This document shows, one piece after another, positions 1 to 9,339 of a DNA stretch of 64,000 nt (the first letter of the stretch is position 1; the number at the start of each line of letters is the position of its first letter). This stretch comes from Aphanothece cf. minutissima CCALA 015 (GTDB lineage Bacteria > Cyanobacteriota > Cyanobacteriia > PCC-6307 > Cyanobiaceae). Position numbers and translations under genes: made by a program. The stretch is from the NCBI GenBank assembly GCA_003003925.1, contig PVWP01000001.1:1-64000 (forward strand). The letters are read 5' to 3'. Under the pieces are notes generated by a model that saw only the letters and a program-made list of their open reading frames with translations, ran no database searches and was not told where the DNA came from.

Positions 1-74
1 TCGCGCTTGAGCCAGTCGTCGAGGACGTCGAACCATCCACGGGTGGCAGGGGCGCGCCCCAGGGCGATCGTCAT
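1..74 (-). CDS. psbD: Photosystem II D2 protein, N-terminal fragment cut by the window edge
   Basis: Reading the minus strand from the ATG at 74-72 gives [20 protein letters not shown] and then WLKR, the conserved N-terminus of the PSII D2 reaction-centre protein, which binds P680 chlorophylls, pheophytin and QA in the thylakoid membrane. Only about 24 codons are present; the rest lies left of the window. No strong Shine-Dalgarno precedes the ATG. A -10-like TAAAGT lies at 110-105 on the same strand. The identification rests on a short but highly characteristic stretch. Confidence 0.9.
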   Translation of the reverse strand, partial: MTIALGRAPATRGWFDVLDDWLKR

Positions 75-104
75 GGGAGGTGCTTCACGAAGCTTTACAA
101 GCCG

Positions 105-110
105 ACTTTA
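105..110 (-). promoter_or_regulatory. -10-like hexamer for psbD
   Basis: TAAAGT on the minus strand, 31 bp upstream of the psbD ATG, in an AT-richer patch (about 91-115) of otherwise GC-rich sequence. A TTTACA-like half-site at 93-99 resembles one half of the RpaB HLR1 site, but a properly spaced second half is not seen. Weak evidence: only the TA..T positions are fixed. Confidence 0.35.
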
Positions 111-255
111 AAAGAGAACGCCCTTTCTGCGCGTCCGAGGGGGGCGTCGCGCTCAGGGATTGAGTACAAGTACCCACACCTCCCCGACGCCCGACGATTC
201 GCCAGAGTGGCCGGGCCAGCCTTTCCCGCCGTCCCGGCCCCCAGCAGCTTCCACC

Positions 256-519
256 ATGTACGTCGTCGAGATCTCCCTCCGGCTCAGCCCCATGCCCGTT
301 GCCGTCCAGCGCAAGGAGCTGGAGGCCGCCCGGGCCCTGTACGGGGAGGTACGCCAGGCGCTCGAAAGCGGGCACCCCAAGGTGCTCGAGCTCACCTGCG
401 AGAAGGACGAGCAGAAGCGCGTCAGCCTCCTGAGCGGCGAGATCGTCGCCGTGCAGATTTATGAGAAGTCGTCGGTCGCCGGCGGCGGCAAGCGTCCCGG
501 CTTCAGCTTCGAGCCTTGA
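256..519 (+). CDS. UPF0367 family cyanobacterial protein, 87 aa
   Basis: From the internal ATG at 256 the product begins [20 protein letters not shown] and matches what I know of the small UPF0367 family conserved in cyanobacteria, which usually has 85-90 residues. The frame is open further upstream to an ATG at 160, but that extension (Ser/Pro/Thr-rich) is not typical of the family, so 256 is preferred. Function is unknown; there are no membrane segments or known catalytic motifs. The stop overlaps the TTG start of the next ABC ATPase gene (TTGA), so the two are probably co-translated. It diverges from psbD. Confidence 0.85.
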   Translation: MYVVEISLRLSPMPVAVQRKELEAARALYGEVRQALESGHPKVLELTCEKDEQKRVSLLSGEIVAVQIYEKSSVAGGGKRPGFSFEP

Positions 520-1226
520 GCGCAGCGGCGACCTCCGGGGCGGTCGAGCCACCCCTGCACATCGAGGGACTCCGCTTCGGCTGGGGCGAAGGGGTCCCGG
601 CCCTGCGCGACTGCCGGCTGAGCATTCCGGGGCCGGGCCTCTGGATGCTCGTGGGCAGCAACGGCAGCGGCAAGAGCACCCTGCTGCGCCTGATCGCCGG
701 CCTGCTCACCCCCACGGCGGGCCACATCACCTGCCAGGGCCGGCCGGCCCTGGTGTTCCAGAACCCCGACCACCAGCTGCTGCTGCCCAGCTGCGGCAGC
801 GATCTCCAGCTGGCGCTCCCCGATGGGCTCGACGACGGCGCCCGGGCCGGGCGGGTGGCCTCGGCCCTGGCCCAGGTGGGCCTGGCGGGACTGCAGCAGC
901 GCCCCATCCACACCCTGAGCGGCGGCCAGAAGCAGCGGCTGGCGATCGCCGGCGCCCTGGCCAGCGCCGCCACGCTGCTGCTGCTCGATGAACCCACGGC
1001 CCTGCTGGATCCGGACAGCCAGAGGGAGGTGCTGGAGCTGATCCATCGGCTCTGCCATCGCAGCCCGTCCCCCCTCACCGCGCTGTGGATCACCCACCGT
1101 CTCGAGGAACTGGAGTGCTGCGACGGGGCCGCCCGTATGGAAGCCGGTACGATCGGCCCCTGGCAGAGCGGCGAAAGCCTGCGCCGCTCCCTCTCCCCCT
1201 TGCCCGCCGGCGGGGCCGAAAGGTAA
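516..1226 (+). CDS. ABC transporter ATP-binding protein (energy-coupling/cobalt type), 236 aa
   Basis: A single ABC ATPase domain with Walker [10 protein letters not shown] (about residues 46-54), Q-loop VFQNPDHQ, signature [14 protein letters not shown], Walker [13 protein letters not shown] and the switch His in ITHRLEE. The VFQNPDHQ Q-loop is typical of CbiO/EcfA ATPases of ECF vitamin or metal importers, but no EcfT or substrate-binding subunit is nearby, so substrate and partners are unknown. The TTG start at 516 overlaps the stop of the UPF0367 gene by 4 bp, indicating an operon. It acts at the cytoplasmic face of a membrane. Confidence 0.85.
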   Translation: MSAAATSGAVEPPLHIEGLRFGWGEGVPALRDCRLSIPGPGLWMLVGSNGSGKSTLLRLIAGLLTPTAGHITCQGRPALVFQNPDHQLLLPSCGSDLQLALPDGLDDGARAGRVASALAQVGLAGLQQRPIHTLSGGQKQRLAIAGALASAATLLLLDEPTALLDPDSQREVLELIHRLCHRSPSPLTALWITHRLEELECCDGAARMEAGTIGPWQSGESLRRSLSPLPAGGAER

Positions 1227-1256
1227 GGTCTTCGGATCCCGGTCCGCCGGGTGTCT

Positions 1257-1328
1257 TCCTCGGTAGCTCAGTGGTAGAGCGGTCGGCTGTTAACCGATTG
1301 GTCGCAGGTTCGAATCCCGCCCGGGGAG
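1257..1328 (+). tRNA. trnN-GUU: tRNA-Asn (GUU)
   Basis: A 72-nt cloverleaf. Acceptor stem TCCTCGG (1257-1263) pairs with CCGGGGA (1321-1327); D-arm GCTC..GAGC; anticodon stem 1282-1286/1294-1298 with loop CTGTTAA and anticodon GTT at 1289-1291; T-arm contains GGTTCGAATCC. Discriminator base G at 1328. CCA is not encoded. It lies 30 bp downstream of the ABC ATPase gene. Confidence 0.97.
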
Positions 1329-1473
1329 TTTTTCCATCCAGATCCGCCCGTTTCCCGCGCCCATCCCCGCGGCCTCGGCCGGAGCAATCCGGGCGTTGAG
1401 TCGGATCCGCATGCTCGGCCAGGGGGAGCACCTGCACCCTGCCCCCTGCAGCGCTCCAGCAAAGCCGCGACAC

Positions 1474-1479
1474 TATTCT
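1474..1479 (+). promoter_or_regulatory. -10-like hexamer for rpaA
   Basis: TATTCT, 66 bp upstream of the chosen rpaA ATG, inside the 216-bp spacer after tRNA-Asn. It is the only AT-rich hexamer there. Tentative. Confidence 0.35.
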
Positions 1480-1544
1480 CTTCCGTGCCCGTGCACCCCC
1501 GCAGGCACCACGACGACACGCCTCGCCACGCCTCGCCCCCTCCC

Positions 1545-2342
<798 letters not shown>

Positions 2343-2354
2343 CGGGCCCCCTCC

Positions 2355-3326
2355 TCAGCGGCCCAGGTCCAGCAGGGCCACCTCCCAGGCCAGGCGCGGC
2401 TGCACGTAGGCCAGCAGATGGCTGCGCAGCTGCTCGATGCGGCGCAGGGGCGCCGGCTCCCTGCACTGCCGCCAGAGGTGCAGCTGCCACCAGTCGAGCA
2501 GCCACAGCTGCTGCTCGCCATCCAGGGCCTCACTGAGGTCGCGGGCCAGGCCCAGGGCCTCCAGCGGCTCCCGCCCCAGGGCCAGCAGCCGGTCGGCCAG
2601 GCCCTCCGGCAGGCCCCGCCAGACCCGACGGTGACGCAGCAGGGCCCCGGGGGAGCCGGCGGCCAGCTCGAGCAGCTCGGGGGGATCGGCTGCGGCCCCC
2701 TCCGCCGTCCCCTCCCCAGCCCCCTCCGGCGCCGGCAGGGCCGCCAGCACCTGGTGCACCAGGGCGGGGGGCAGGCGCGCGAACGGGATGGCCTGGCAGC
2801 GGGATCGGATCGTGCTCAGCAGCCGGTCCGGCGTTGCCGTGAGCAGGATCAGCAGACCATGGCCCGGTTCCTCGAGGGTCTTGAGCAGGGCATTGGCGGC
2901 CGCTTCGGCCATCGCCTCGGCCGTATCCAGCACCACCAGGGAACGCTCCCCCTCCACCGGACGGCGGGCCAGGAAACGGGTCACCTCCCGCACCTGCTCC
3001 AGGCGCAGCTGGGGGGGGCTGCGGCGGCTGAGGCCCTGGACCTCGGCCTCGGAGGCCGTCACCAGCCGGCCCTGGTGCAGGTGGGTGGGCTCCACCCAGA
3101 GCAGATCGGGGTGGTTGCCCTCCGCCAGGCGTCGCCGCAGCGGCACCGATCCGGCGGTGCCACCGGCGAGCACCCCCTCGATCAGGCGCAGGGCCGCCAG
3201 GCGGCGGCCCACCCCCTCGGGCCCGACGAACAGGTAGGCGGGAGCCAGCCGCCGCCGCTCCAGGGCGGCCGTGAGCAGGGCCACCGCCTGGGGCTGGCCC
3301 ACCAGATCGGCGAACAGATCAGCCAT
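2355..3326 (-). CDS. holB: DNA polymerase III delta' subunit, 323 aa
   Basis: AAA+ clamp-loader subunit. The N-terminus [18 protein letters not shown] is typical of HolB/DnaX proteins, followed by a degenerate P-loop GPEGVGRR lacking the usual GKT, as expected for delta', which does not hydrolyse ATP. The segment VVLDTAEAMAEAAANALLKT matches the conserved region containing the Arg-finger loop (usually SRC; here IRSRCQAIPF). It is the last gene of the ctaA-tmk-holB operon: its ATG overlaps the end of tmk by 8 bp. It loads the beta clamp at the replication fork. Confidence 0.9.
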   Translation of the reverse strand: MADLFADLVGQPQAVALLTAALERRRLAPAYLFVGPEGVGRRLAALRLIEGVLAGGTAGSVPLRRRLAEGNHPDLLWVEPTHLHQGRLVTASEAEVQGLSRRSPPQLRLEQVREVTRFLARRPVEGERSLVVLDTAEAMAEAAANALLKTLEEPGHGLLILLTATPDRLLSTIRSRCQAIPFARLPPALVHQVLAALPAPEGAGEGTAEGAAADPPELLELAAGSPGALLRHRRVWRGLPEGLADRLLALGREPLEALGLARDLSEALDGEQQLWLLDWWQLHLWRQCREPAPLRRIEQLRSHLLAYVQPRLAWEVALLDLGR

Positions 3327-3972
3327 GGCCCCGTCCGCCGCCGGCGCCCAGGTGCTCCGTGATCAGGGTGCGGCACCGGGCCGTCACCTGCTCGATCGGC
3401 CCGCCGGCCTCGACCCGCTGCCAGCCCCGCTCGGCGGCCAGGCTGGCGAAGCCGTCGCTGACCCGCTGCAGGAAGGCCTCGCCCGCGGCCTCGATCCGGT
3501 CGGCGGGCCGGTCGCCGCGGCGCCTCAGGGAACCGGCCAGGGGGAGATCGAGCCAGAGGGTGAGATCGGGTTCCAGGCCGCCGGTGGCCATCGCCTCGAG
3601 CTGGTGGATGGTGGCCATCGGCAGGCCGCGGCCATGGCCCTGGTAGGCCGCGGTGGAGCCGCTGTAGCGATCGCTCAGCACCCAGTCGCCGGCGGCCAGG
3701 GCGGGACGCAGGCACTCCTCCACGTGCTGGGCCCGGTCGGCGGCGTAGAGCATCAGCTCGCAGAGGCTGGAGGGGGCGACCCCAGCCGGAGGGTGCAGCA
3801 ACAGGGCACGCAGGGCCTGGCCCAGGGCCGTCCCGCCCGGTTCCCGCGTCACCACCAGCCGGGAGCCGGGCGCCATCAGGCCGCTGAGCGGCAGCCAGGC
3901 GCGCAAGGCCTCGATCTGGGTGGTCTTGCCGCAGCCGTCGATGCCCTCCAGCACCAGGAAGCGCCCGCTCAT
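3319..3972 (-). CDS. tmk: Thymidylate kinase, 217 aa
   Basis: P-loop [11 protein letters not shown] near residue 10, the dTMP-binding VTREPGGT motif, DRY in [14 protein letters not shown] and a LID-type [12 protein letters not shown] segment. It phosphorylates dTMP to dTDP in the cytoplasm. ATG at 3972 ([10 protein letters not shown]) is chosen: the frame is open much further, but that upstream part lies inside the copper-ATPase gene. It overlaps the ATPase stop by 4 bp and holB by 8 bp, so this is one translationally coupled operon. The tmk-holB pairing is common in bacteria. Confidence 0.92.
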   Translation of the reverse strand: MSGRFLVLEGIDGCGKTTQIEALRAWLPLSGLMAPGSRLVVTREPGGTALGQALRALLLHPPAGVAPSSLCELMLYAADRAQHVEECLRPALAAGDWVLSDRYSGSTAAYQGHGRGLPMATIHQLEAMATGGLEPDLTLWLDLPLAGSLRRRGDRPADRIEAAGEAFLQRVSDGFASLAAERGWQRVEAGGPIEQVTARCRTLITEHLGAGGGRGHG

Positions 3973-6380
3973 GGCGCCGGATCCGTGGGGAGACCCTGAA
4001 GCAGCAGGGCGTTGCCGACCACGGTGATCGAACTGAAGGCCATCAGCAGGGCCGCCAGTTCGGGCGAGAGGCTGAGGCCGAAGCCCGGCAGGAGCGCACC
4101 GGCGGCGATCGGCAGGACGACCAGGTTGTAGCCGAAGGCCCAGGCCAGATTCTGCCGGACCTTGGCCATGGTGCGCCGGGCGATCTCCAGGGCCCGGACG
4201 ATGCCGTCGAGCCCCTCCCCCATCACGACCAGGGCCGCACTCTCCTGGGCGATCTGGGTGCCGGTGCCGACGGCGATGCCCAGGTCGGCGGCGGCGAGGG
4301 CGGGGGCATCGTTGATCCCGTCGCCCACCATGGCCACGGCCCCCCGGCCATGGGCCAGCAGCAGCCGTTCCAGCTTCTGCTCGGGCCGCAGTTCCCAGGC
4401 CAGCTCCTCCGGCCTGAGGCCCAGCCGGCGGCCCAGATCCTCGACGCTGGCGCGCCGATCGCCGCTGAGCAGGCCCAGGCGCAGCCCCAGGCGCCGCAGG
4501 TGGCTCACGGTGGCGGCGGCATCGGCCCTGGGCCGATCCGCCACCGCCAGGAGTCCCAGCAGCCGTGCCTCGGCGGCCACCGCCAGCAGGGTGGCACCAT
4601 CGGCCTCCAGCTCCTGCTGCAGGGCCGTGGCGGCGGGCTCCGCGCCCACCCCCAGGCGCGTCAGCCACTCGAGCCGGCCCACTCGCACCAGGCCGGAGCC
4701 CTCCACCAGCCCCTGCACCCCGTCGCCTGGGAGGGTCCGGGCCTCGCTGACGGCCAGCAGGGGCAGTCCCCGGCACTGGGCCTCCTGAAGCACGGCATGG
4801 GCCAGGGGATGGCGGCTGTGCTGCTCAAGGCTCGCCGCCAGCTGCACCAGCCCGGCGGCGGCCGCCGCCTCGGCCGGGCTTCCCGGGTCCGCCCCCAGGA
4901 CCCGGACGGCCGTCACCAGGGGCCGCCCGATCGTGAGGGTGCCGGTCTTGTCGAACAGCACCGCCTCCAGCCGGGAGGCGGTCTCGATCGCATCGCCGCC
5001 ACGGAACAGCAGGCCGGAGCGGGCCGCCAGCCCGGAGCCCACGGTGATCGCCGTGGGCGTGGCCAGGCCGAGGGCGCAGGGACAGGCCACCACCAGCACC
5101 GCGATGGCCAGCTGCAGCCCCAGGCTGAAGGGGGTGCCGGCGGCCCCGCCCCCGTGGGCCAGGGCGCCATGCCCATGGGCCCCGTGGCCAACGGCCGCGC
5201 CCATCGTGAGCACCTCGGGCCAGTGCCGGCATCCCCACAGCCACCAGAACAGCAGGGTGGCCAGCGCCAGCAGCAGCACCACGAGGGTGAAGCGGCCGGC
5301 GACCCGGTCGGCGAGCCCCTGGATCGGGGCCTTGCGGGCCTGGGCCCGCTCCACCAGGCACACGATGCGGGCGATGGCGCTGTCGGCGCCGCTGCGGCGC
5401 ACCTCCAGCACCAGGGAGCTCTCCAGGTTGAGCAGGCCGGCGGCCAGCTCGCTGCCGGGCTCCACCGCCTGCGGCCGGGACTCGCCGGTGAGGCTGGAGG
5501 CATCGACGCGCGAGCGGCCCTCCAGCACCACCCCGTCCACCGGCACCCGGTCGCCCGGCAGCAGCCGCAGCCGGTCCCCCGGCCGCAGTCCCCCCACCCG
5601 CACCTGGCGGGGGGGGTCGTCGCCGAGGAGCAGCAGGGCATGCTCGGGCTGGAGGGCGCCCAGCTCCTCAATGGCCCGGCCGGTGCGGTAGCGGGCGCGC
5701 TCCTCCAGGAAGCGGCCGGTGAGGACGAAACCGAGCAGCATCACCGGCTCGTTGAAGTAGCAGGGCCAGCCGCTGGCCGGCCACAGCCAGCCCACCAGGC
5801 TGGAGAGGTAGGCGCTGGCCACCCCCAGCCCCACCAGGGTGTCCATGCCTGGCACCCCGGCCAGGGCCGAGCGGACGCCGCGGACCAGGATCGGCCGGCC
5901 GGGGAAGGCCAGGGCCAGGGTGGCCACCAGGGCGTGGAACCAGGGGCTGCCCAGCAGCGGCCAGGGACCGCCCCAGGTCAGCCGGCCGGCATCGGCGAGG
6001 TGCCCCAGTCCGGAGACGAGCAGCAGCAGCAGGGCCACCAGCAGCTGGCGCCAGTGGCGCCACCACTGTTCGGCCTGGCGCCGCTCCCGCTGGCTGGCCG
6101 GCTCCGGCTCCAGGGGGCGCAGCCGGGCCTGGAAGCCCAGGCCCTCGAGGCTGCCCAGCAGGGCAGGCAGGGGATCCACGGCGCTGCCGTCGGGTCCCTC
6201 GACCCGGGGCTCCAGGTCCACCCAGGCCGTGCGGGTCAGCAGGTTGACGCTCGCCTGGCGCACCCCTGCGGTCTGGAGGAGGCGCTGCTCGACGGCGCGG
6301 ACGCAGCCGCCGCATTTCATCCCCTCCACATCGAGGAGCAACGGCTCGCGGGGGCTGCTGGCGGGGGGGGTGGCGCTCAA
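3969..6380 (-). CDS. ctaA: Copper-type P1B ATPase with His-rich loop, 803 aa
   Basis: An N-terminal heavy-metal-binding domain with [12 protein letters not shown] (CxxC near residues 23-26), membrane segments, the TGES actuator motif (SLTGESRP), the copper-signature [10 protein letters not shown] in the membrane, the phosphorylation motif DKTGTLT and the hinge [10 protein letters not shown]. It therefore moves Cu(I). Cyanobacteria have CtaA (plasma membrane) and PacS (thylakoid) with opposite roles in copper supply; I favour CtaA from the tmk-holB context but cannot decide. An unusual His/Gly/Ala-rich stretch (about 5150-5205, [19 protein letters not shown]) precedes the CPC helix and may bind metal. 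The TTG start at 6380 is the only start that keeps the whole CxxC domain. Confidence 0.85.
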   Translation of the reverse strand: MSATPPASSPREPLLLDVEGMKCGGCVRAVEQRLLQTAGVRQASVNLLTRTAWVDLEPRVEGPDGSAVDPLPALLGSLEGLGFQARLRPLEPEPASQRERRQAEQWWRHWRQLLVALLLLLVSGLGHLADAGRLTWGGPWPLLGSPWFHALVATLALAFPGRPILVRGVRSALAGVPGMDTLVGLGVASAYLSSLVGWLWPASGWPCYFNEPVMLLGFVLTGRFLEERARYRTGRAIEELGALQPEHALLLLGDDPPRQVRVGGLRPGDRLRLLPGDRVPVDGVVLEGRSRVDASSLTGESRPQAVEPGSELAAGLLNLESSLVLEVRRSGADSAIARIVCLVERAQARKAPIQGLADRVAGRFTLVVLLLALATLLFWWLWGCRHWPEVLTMGAAVGHGAHGHGALAHGGGAAGTPFSLGLQLAIAVLVVACPCALGLATPTAITVGSGLAARSGLLFRGGDAIETASRLEAVLFDKTGTLTIGRPLVTAVRVLGADPGSPAEAAAAAGLVQLAASLEQHSRHPLAHAVLQEAQCRGLPLLAVSEARTLPGDGVQGLVEGSGLVRVGRLEWLTRLGVGAEPAATALQQELEADGATLLAVAAEARLLGLLAVADRPRADAAATVSHLRRLGLRLGLLSGDRRASVEDLGRRLGLRPEELAWELRPEQKLERLLLAHGRGAVAMVGDGINDAPALAAADLGIAVGTGTQIAQESAALVVMGEGLDGIVRALEIARRTMAKVRQNLAWAFGYNLVVLPIAAGALLPGFGLSLSPELAALLMAFSSITVVGNALLLQGLPTDPAP

Positions 6381-6416
6381 GCGGGGGGGGGGCCGGGGCG
6401 GCGGGGCCGGGATCCA

Positions 6417-6422
6417 AGGCTA
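6417..6422 (-). promoter_or_regulatory. -10-like hexamer for the ctaA-tmk-holB operon
   Basis: TAGCCT preceded by CCC on the minus strand, 37 bp upstream of the TTG start, in the 108-bp divergent spacer with ycf3. Tentative. Confidence 0.3.
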
Positions 6423-6488
6423 GGGAGCCGCCACGCCCCTGCCCCGACCACCCGAGGCAGGATGGGGGGACGATCCGGACCTGGACCC

Positions 6489-7010
6489 TTGCCCCGCTCG
6501 CAGCGCAACGACAACTTCATCGACAAGAGCTTCACGGTCATGGCCGACCTGATCGTCAAGCTGCTGCCGATCGATCCCAAGGCGAAGGAGGCCTACGTCT
6601 ATTACCGCGACGGCCTCTCGGCCCAGAACGACGGCGACTACGCCGAGGCGCTGGAGAACTACGAGGAGGCCCTCAAGCTCGAGGAGAACAGCATCGACCG
6701 GGGCGAGATCCTCAAGAACATGGCGATCATCTTCATGAGCAACGGTGAGGAGGAGAAGGCCCTCGACTACTACCGCCAGTCCCTGGACGCCAACGGCAAC
6801 TCCCCCTCCTGCCTCAAGAACATGGGCCTGATCTACGAGAAGTGGGGGCGGCTGGCGGAGGAAACCGGCGACCAGGACGCGGCCGACCGCTGGTTCGACG
6901 AGGCGGCCGTGCACTGGACCAAGGCGGTGCGCCTCTACCCGGGCGGCTACCTGGACATCGAGAACTGGCTCAAGTCCTCCGGCCGCAGCAACGTCGACGT
7001 GTACTTCTGA
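6489..7010 (+). CDS. ycf3: Photosystem I assembly protein Ycf3, 173 aa
   Basis: Starts at TTG 6489 with (M)[19 protein letters not shown], the classic Ycf3 N-terminus, and has exactly 173 codons, the family's usual length. It contains tetratricopeptide repeats (about residues 36-70, 73-106 and 120-155) with helical pairs such as [21 protein letters not shown]. Ycf3 assists assembly of PsaA/PsaB in the thylakoid membrane. The frame is open far upstream through the antisense of the copper ATPase, but that is a GC-rich shadow. It diverges from ctaA by 108 bp and converges with radA, 9 bp away. Confidence 0.93.
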   Translation: MPRSQRNDNFIDKSFTVMADLIVKLLPIDPKAKEAYVYYRDGLSAQNDGDYAEALENYEEALKLEENSIDRGEILKNMAIIFMSNGEEEKALDYYRQSLDANGNSPSCLKNMGLIYEKWGRLAEETGDQDAADRWFDEAAVHWTKAVRLYPGGYLDIENWLKSSGRSNVDVYF

Positions 7011-7019
7011 GCCCCCGGC

Positions 7020-8489
7020 TCAGTCCCCCTCGGCGGGGTTCATCCCCAGGCCGGCCACCAGGGCCTCGGCCACCGTGGCCGCCTCCAGCAGCTGCAGGCC
7101 CAGGCCGGCCGCCACCGGCCCGAGGGCGCTGCCCCGGGGCACCACCGCCCGGGCGAACCCCAGCCGGGCCGCCTCCTGCAGGCGCAGCTCCAGCTGGCCC
7201 ACCGGTCGCAGCTGCCCCCCCAGGCCCAGTTCCCCCAGCAGCACCGTGCCCGCCGGCAGGGTGAGGTCGCGGTAGCTCGCCACCACGGCGGCCGCCACCC
7301 CCAGGTCCGCCGCCGGCTCCTCCACCTCGAGGCCGCCGGCCACCGCCAGGTAGCAGTCGAAGCGGGACAGGGGCAGCCCCATGTGCTTCTCCAGCACCGC
7401 CAGGATCTGGTGCAGGCGGTTGGTGCCGATGCCGGTGGCGGTGCGCCGCGGGCTGGCATAGCTGGTGGGGCTGACCAAGGCCTGGATCTCCACCAGCAGC
7501 GGGCGGGTGCCCTCGCAGGCCACGATCGTGGCGGTGCCGGGGCTGGGGCCATCCCCGGCCAGGAACAGCTCACTGGGGTTGCTCACCTCCACCAGCCCCG
7601 CCCCCCGCATCTCGAACACCCCCAGTTCGTGGGTGGCGCCGAAGCGGTTCTTCGCCGCCCGCAGCAGCCGGTGGCTGGCGAAGCGGTCCCCCTCGAAGGT
7701 GAGCACCGCATCCACCAGATGCTCGAGCACCTTGGGGCCCGCCAGCATTCCCTCCTTGGTGACATGGCCCACCAGCACCAGGGCGGTGTGCTGCCGCTTG
7801 GCGATGCGCTGCAGGGCGGCGGCACATTCCCGCACCTGGGACACCGATCCGGGGGCACTGCCGAGTTCGGCGTCGTGCAGGGCCTGGATGCTGTCGATGA
7901 TCGCCACTTCCGGCCGGAGGGTCTCCAGCTCCTGCAGCACCAGCTCCAGATCGGTCTCCGCCAGCAGGCGAAGGCCCTCGCTCTCGCCGTCACCCGCCTC
8001 CGGCACGGCGCCGGGTCCAGCTCCGGGGCCGTCCTCGGCCAGGCGCCGCCAGCGCAGCTTCACCTGCTGGGCCGACTCCTCGGCACTGACGTAGAGCACC
8101 ACCGCCCGGGCGGCCATGGCCCGGGCGCTCTGCAGCAGCAGGGTGCTCTTGCCGATCCCCGGGTCGCCCCCCAGGAGCACCAGGGAACCGGGCACCAGGC
8201 CGCCCCCCAGCACCCGGTCCAGTTCGCCGTAGCCGCTGGCCAGGCGCTGCAGGGGCCGGTCCCCCACCGCCTGGATCGGTTCGGAGCGGCGCGGCCGGCC
8301 CGGCGCCCCGGCCCCGTCAGGCCCCGGAGCGGGGCTGGCTGCCACCGGCCGGCGCCGGCGGCTGTCGCCGCTGGGCTCGCTCTGCTCCACCAGGGTGTTC
8401 CAACCGCCGCAGCCGGCGCAGCGGCCGAAGAACTGCCGCGTCCTGGCCCCACAGGCCTGGCAGACGAACGAGGAACCGGGACGGGCCAA
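7020..8489 (-). CDS. radA: DNA repair protein RadA (Sms), 489 aa
   Basis: N-terminal C4 zinc finger (Cys10, 13, 24, 27: FVCQACG..FFGRCAGCGG), RecA-like ATPase with Walker A GGDPGIGKST, the RadA-specific KNRFG motif (AAKNRFGATHELG) and a C-terminal Lon-protease-like domain (VAGGLEVEEPAADLGVAAAV). RadA aids branch migration and recombination repair. The start is TTG at 8489, giving the family N-terminus MARPGSSFVCQACG. It carries a proline/glycine-rich linker after the zinc finger (about residues 45-70). It is divergent from rpaB. Confidence 0.93.
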   Translation of the reverse strand: MARPGSSFVCQACGARTRQFFGRCAGCGGWNTLVEQSEPSGDSRRRRPVAASPAPGPDGAGAPGRPRRSEPIQAVGDRPLQRLASGYGELDRVLGGGLVPGSLVLLGGDPGIGKSTLLLQSARAMAARAVVLYVSAEESAQQVKLRWRRLAEDGPGAGPGAVPEAGDGESEGLRLLAETDLELVLQELETLRPEVAIIDSIQALHDAELGSAPGSVSQVRECAAALQRIAKRQHTALVLVGHVTKEGMLAGPKVLEHLVDAVLTFEGDRFASHRLLRAAKNRFGATHELGVFEMRGAGLVEVSNPSELFLAGDGPSPGTATIVACEGTRPLLVEIQALVSPTSYASPRRTATGIGTNRLHQILAVLEKHMGLPLSRFDCYLAVAGGLEVEEPAADLGVAAAVVASYRDLTLPAGTVLLGELGLGGQLRPVGQLELRLQEAARLGFARAVVPRGSALGPVAAGLGLQLLEAATVAEALVAGLGMNPAEGD

Positions 8490-8592
8490 AGGAAGCGGGC
8501 GGTGTGTATGAAGAAAGGTGGCGTTCGGTGAATTCCCGACCTTCCGGCCGGTTCAGTGGGTCGGAACCGTGTTGCATTCTCCTCGCCGCGCA

Positions 8593-9339
8593 ATGACGGC
8601 CTCCCCCACCGCCAAGGAAACGATCCTCGTCGTCGATGACGAGGCCAGCATTCGCCGCATCCTCGAGACGCGTCTCTCGATGATCGGCTACCAGGTGGTC
8701 ACCGCCAGCGACGGCGAGGAGGCCATCGAGGCCTTCCACCGCGTCCTGCCGGACCTGGTGGTCCTCGACGTGATGATGCCCAAGCTCGACGGCTACGGCG
8801 TCTGCCAGGAGCTGCGCAAGGAATCGGACGTGCCGATCGTGATGCTCACCGCCCTCGGCGACGTGGCCGACCGCATCACCGGCCTGGAGCTCGGGGCCGA
8901 CGACTACGTCGTCAAACCCTTCAGCCCCAAGGAACTGGAGGCCCGCATCCGCTGTGTGCTGCGGCGGGTGGAGAAGGACCCGGGCGCCGGGATCCCCAAC
9001 TCCGGCGTGATCCAGGTGGGCGATCTCCGCATCGACACCAACAAGCGCCAGGTGTATCGGGGCGACGAGCGCATCCGCCTCACCGGCATGGAGTTCAGCC
9101 TGCTGGAGCTGCTGGTGAGCCGATCGGGCGAGCCCTTCAGCCGCGGCGAGATCCTCAAGGAGGTGTGGGGCTACACGCCCGAGCGTCACGTGGACACCCG
9201 CGTGGTGGATGTCCACATCTCGCGGCTGCGCTCCAAACTGGAGGATGATCCGGCCAACCCCGAGCTGATCCTCACGGCCCGGGGCACCGGCTATCTGTTC
9301 CAGCGCATCGTTGAACCCGTTGCCACCGAAGGATCCTGA
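8593..9339 (+). CDS. rpaB: Response regulator RpaB (OmpR family), 248 aa
   Basis: Receiver domain with DDE pocket (15-17), phosphoacceptor Asp59 in LVVLDVMMPKLDG and Lys in YVVKPFSPKELEARI, then a winged helix with WGYTPERHVDTRVVDVHISR and C-terminal ILTARGTGYLFQRI, the RpaB signature. RpaB is the essential high-light regulator binding HLR1 sites at psbA, psaAB and hli genes, working with kinase NblS (not in window). ATG 8593 is chosen over an upstream in-frame start because MTASPTAKETILVVDDE fits the family. Its 3' end overlaps the plsX start by 29 bp. Confidence 0.92.
   Translation: MTASPTAKETILVVDDEASIRRILETRLSMIGYQVVTASDGEEAIEAFHRVLPDLVVLDVMMPKLDGYGVCQELRKESDVPIVMLTALGDVADRITGLELGADDYVVKPFSPKELEARIRCVLRRVEKDPGAGIPNSGVIQVGDLRIDTNKRQVYRGDERIRLTGMEFSLLELLVSRSGEPFSRGEILKEVWGYTPERHVDTRVVDVHISRLRSKLEDDPANPELILTARGTGYLFQRIVEPVATEGS

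Noticed and set aside
91..112. HLR1 (RpaB) site at the psbD promoter
   Set aside because: One TTTACA-like half-site is present but the second half is not at the required 2-bp spacing.
4350..6400. A very long plus-strand open frame (over 600 codons upstream of ycf3)
   Set aside because: Gln/Gly/Pro/His-rich with no domain, antisense to the intact copper ATPase. It is open only because high GC makes stops rare; only the final 173 codons are Ycf3.
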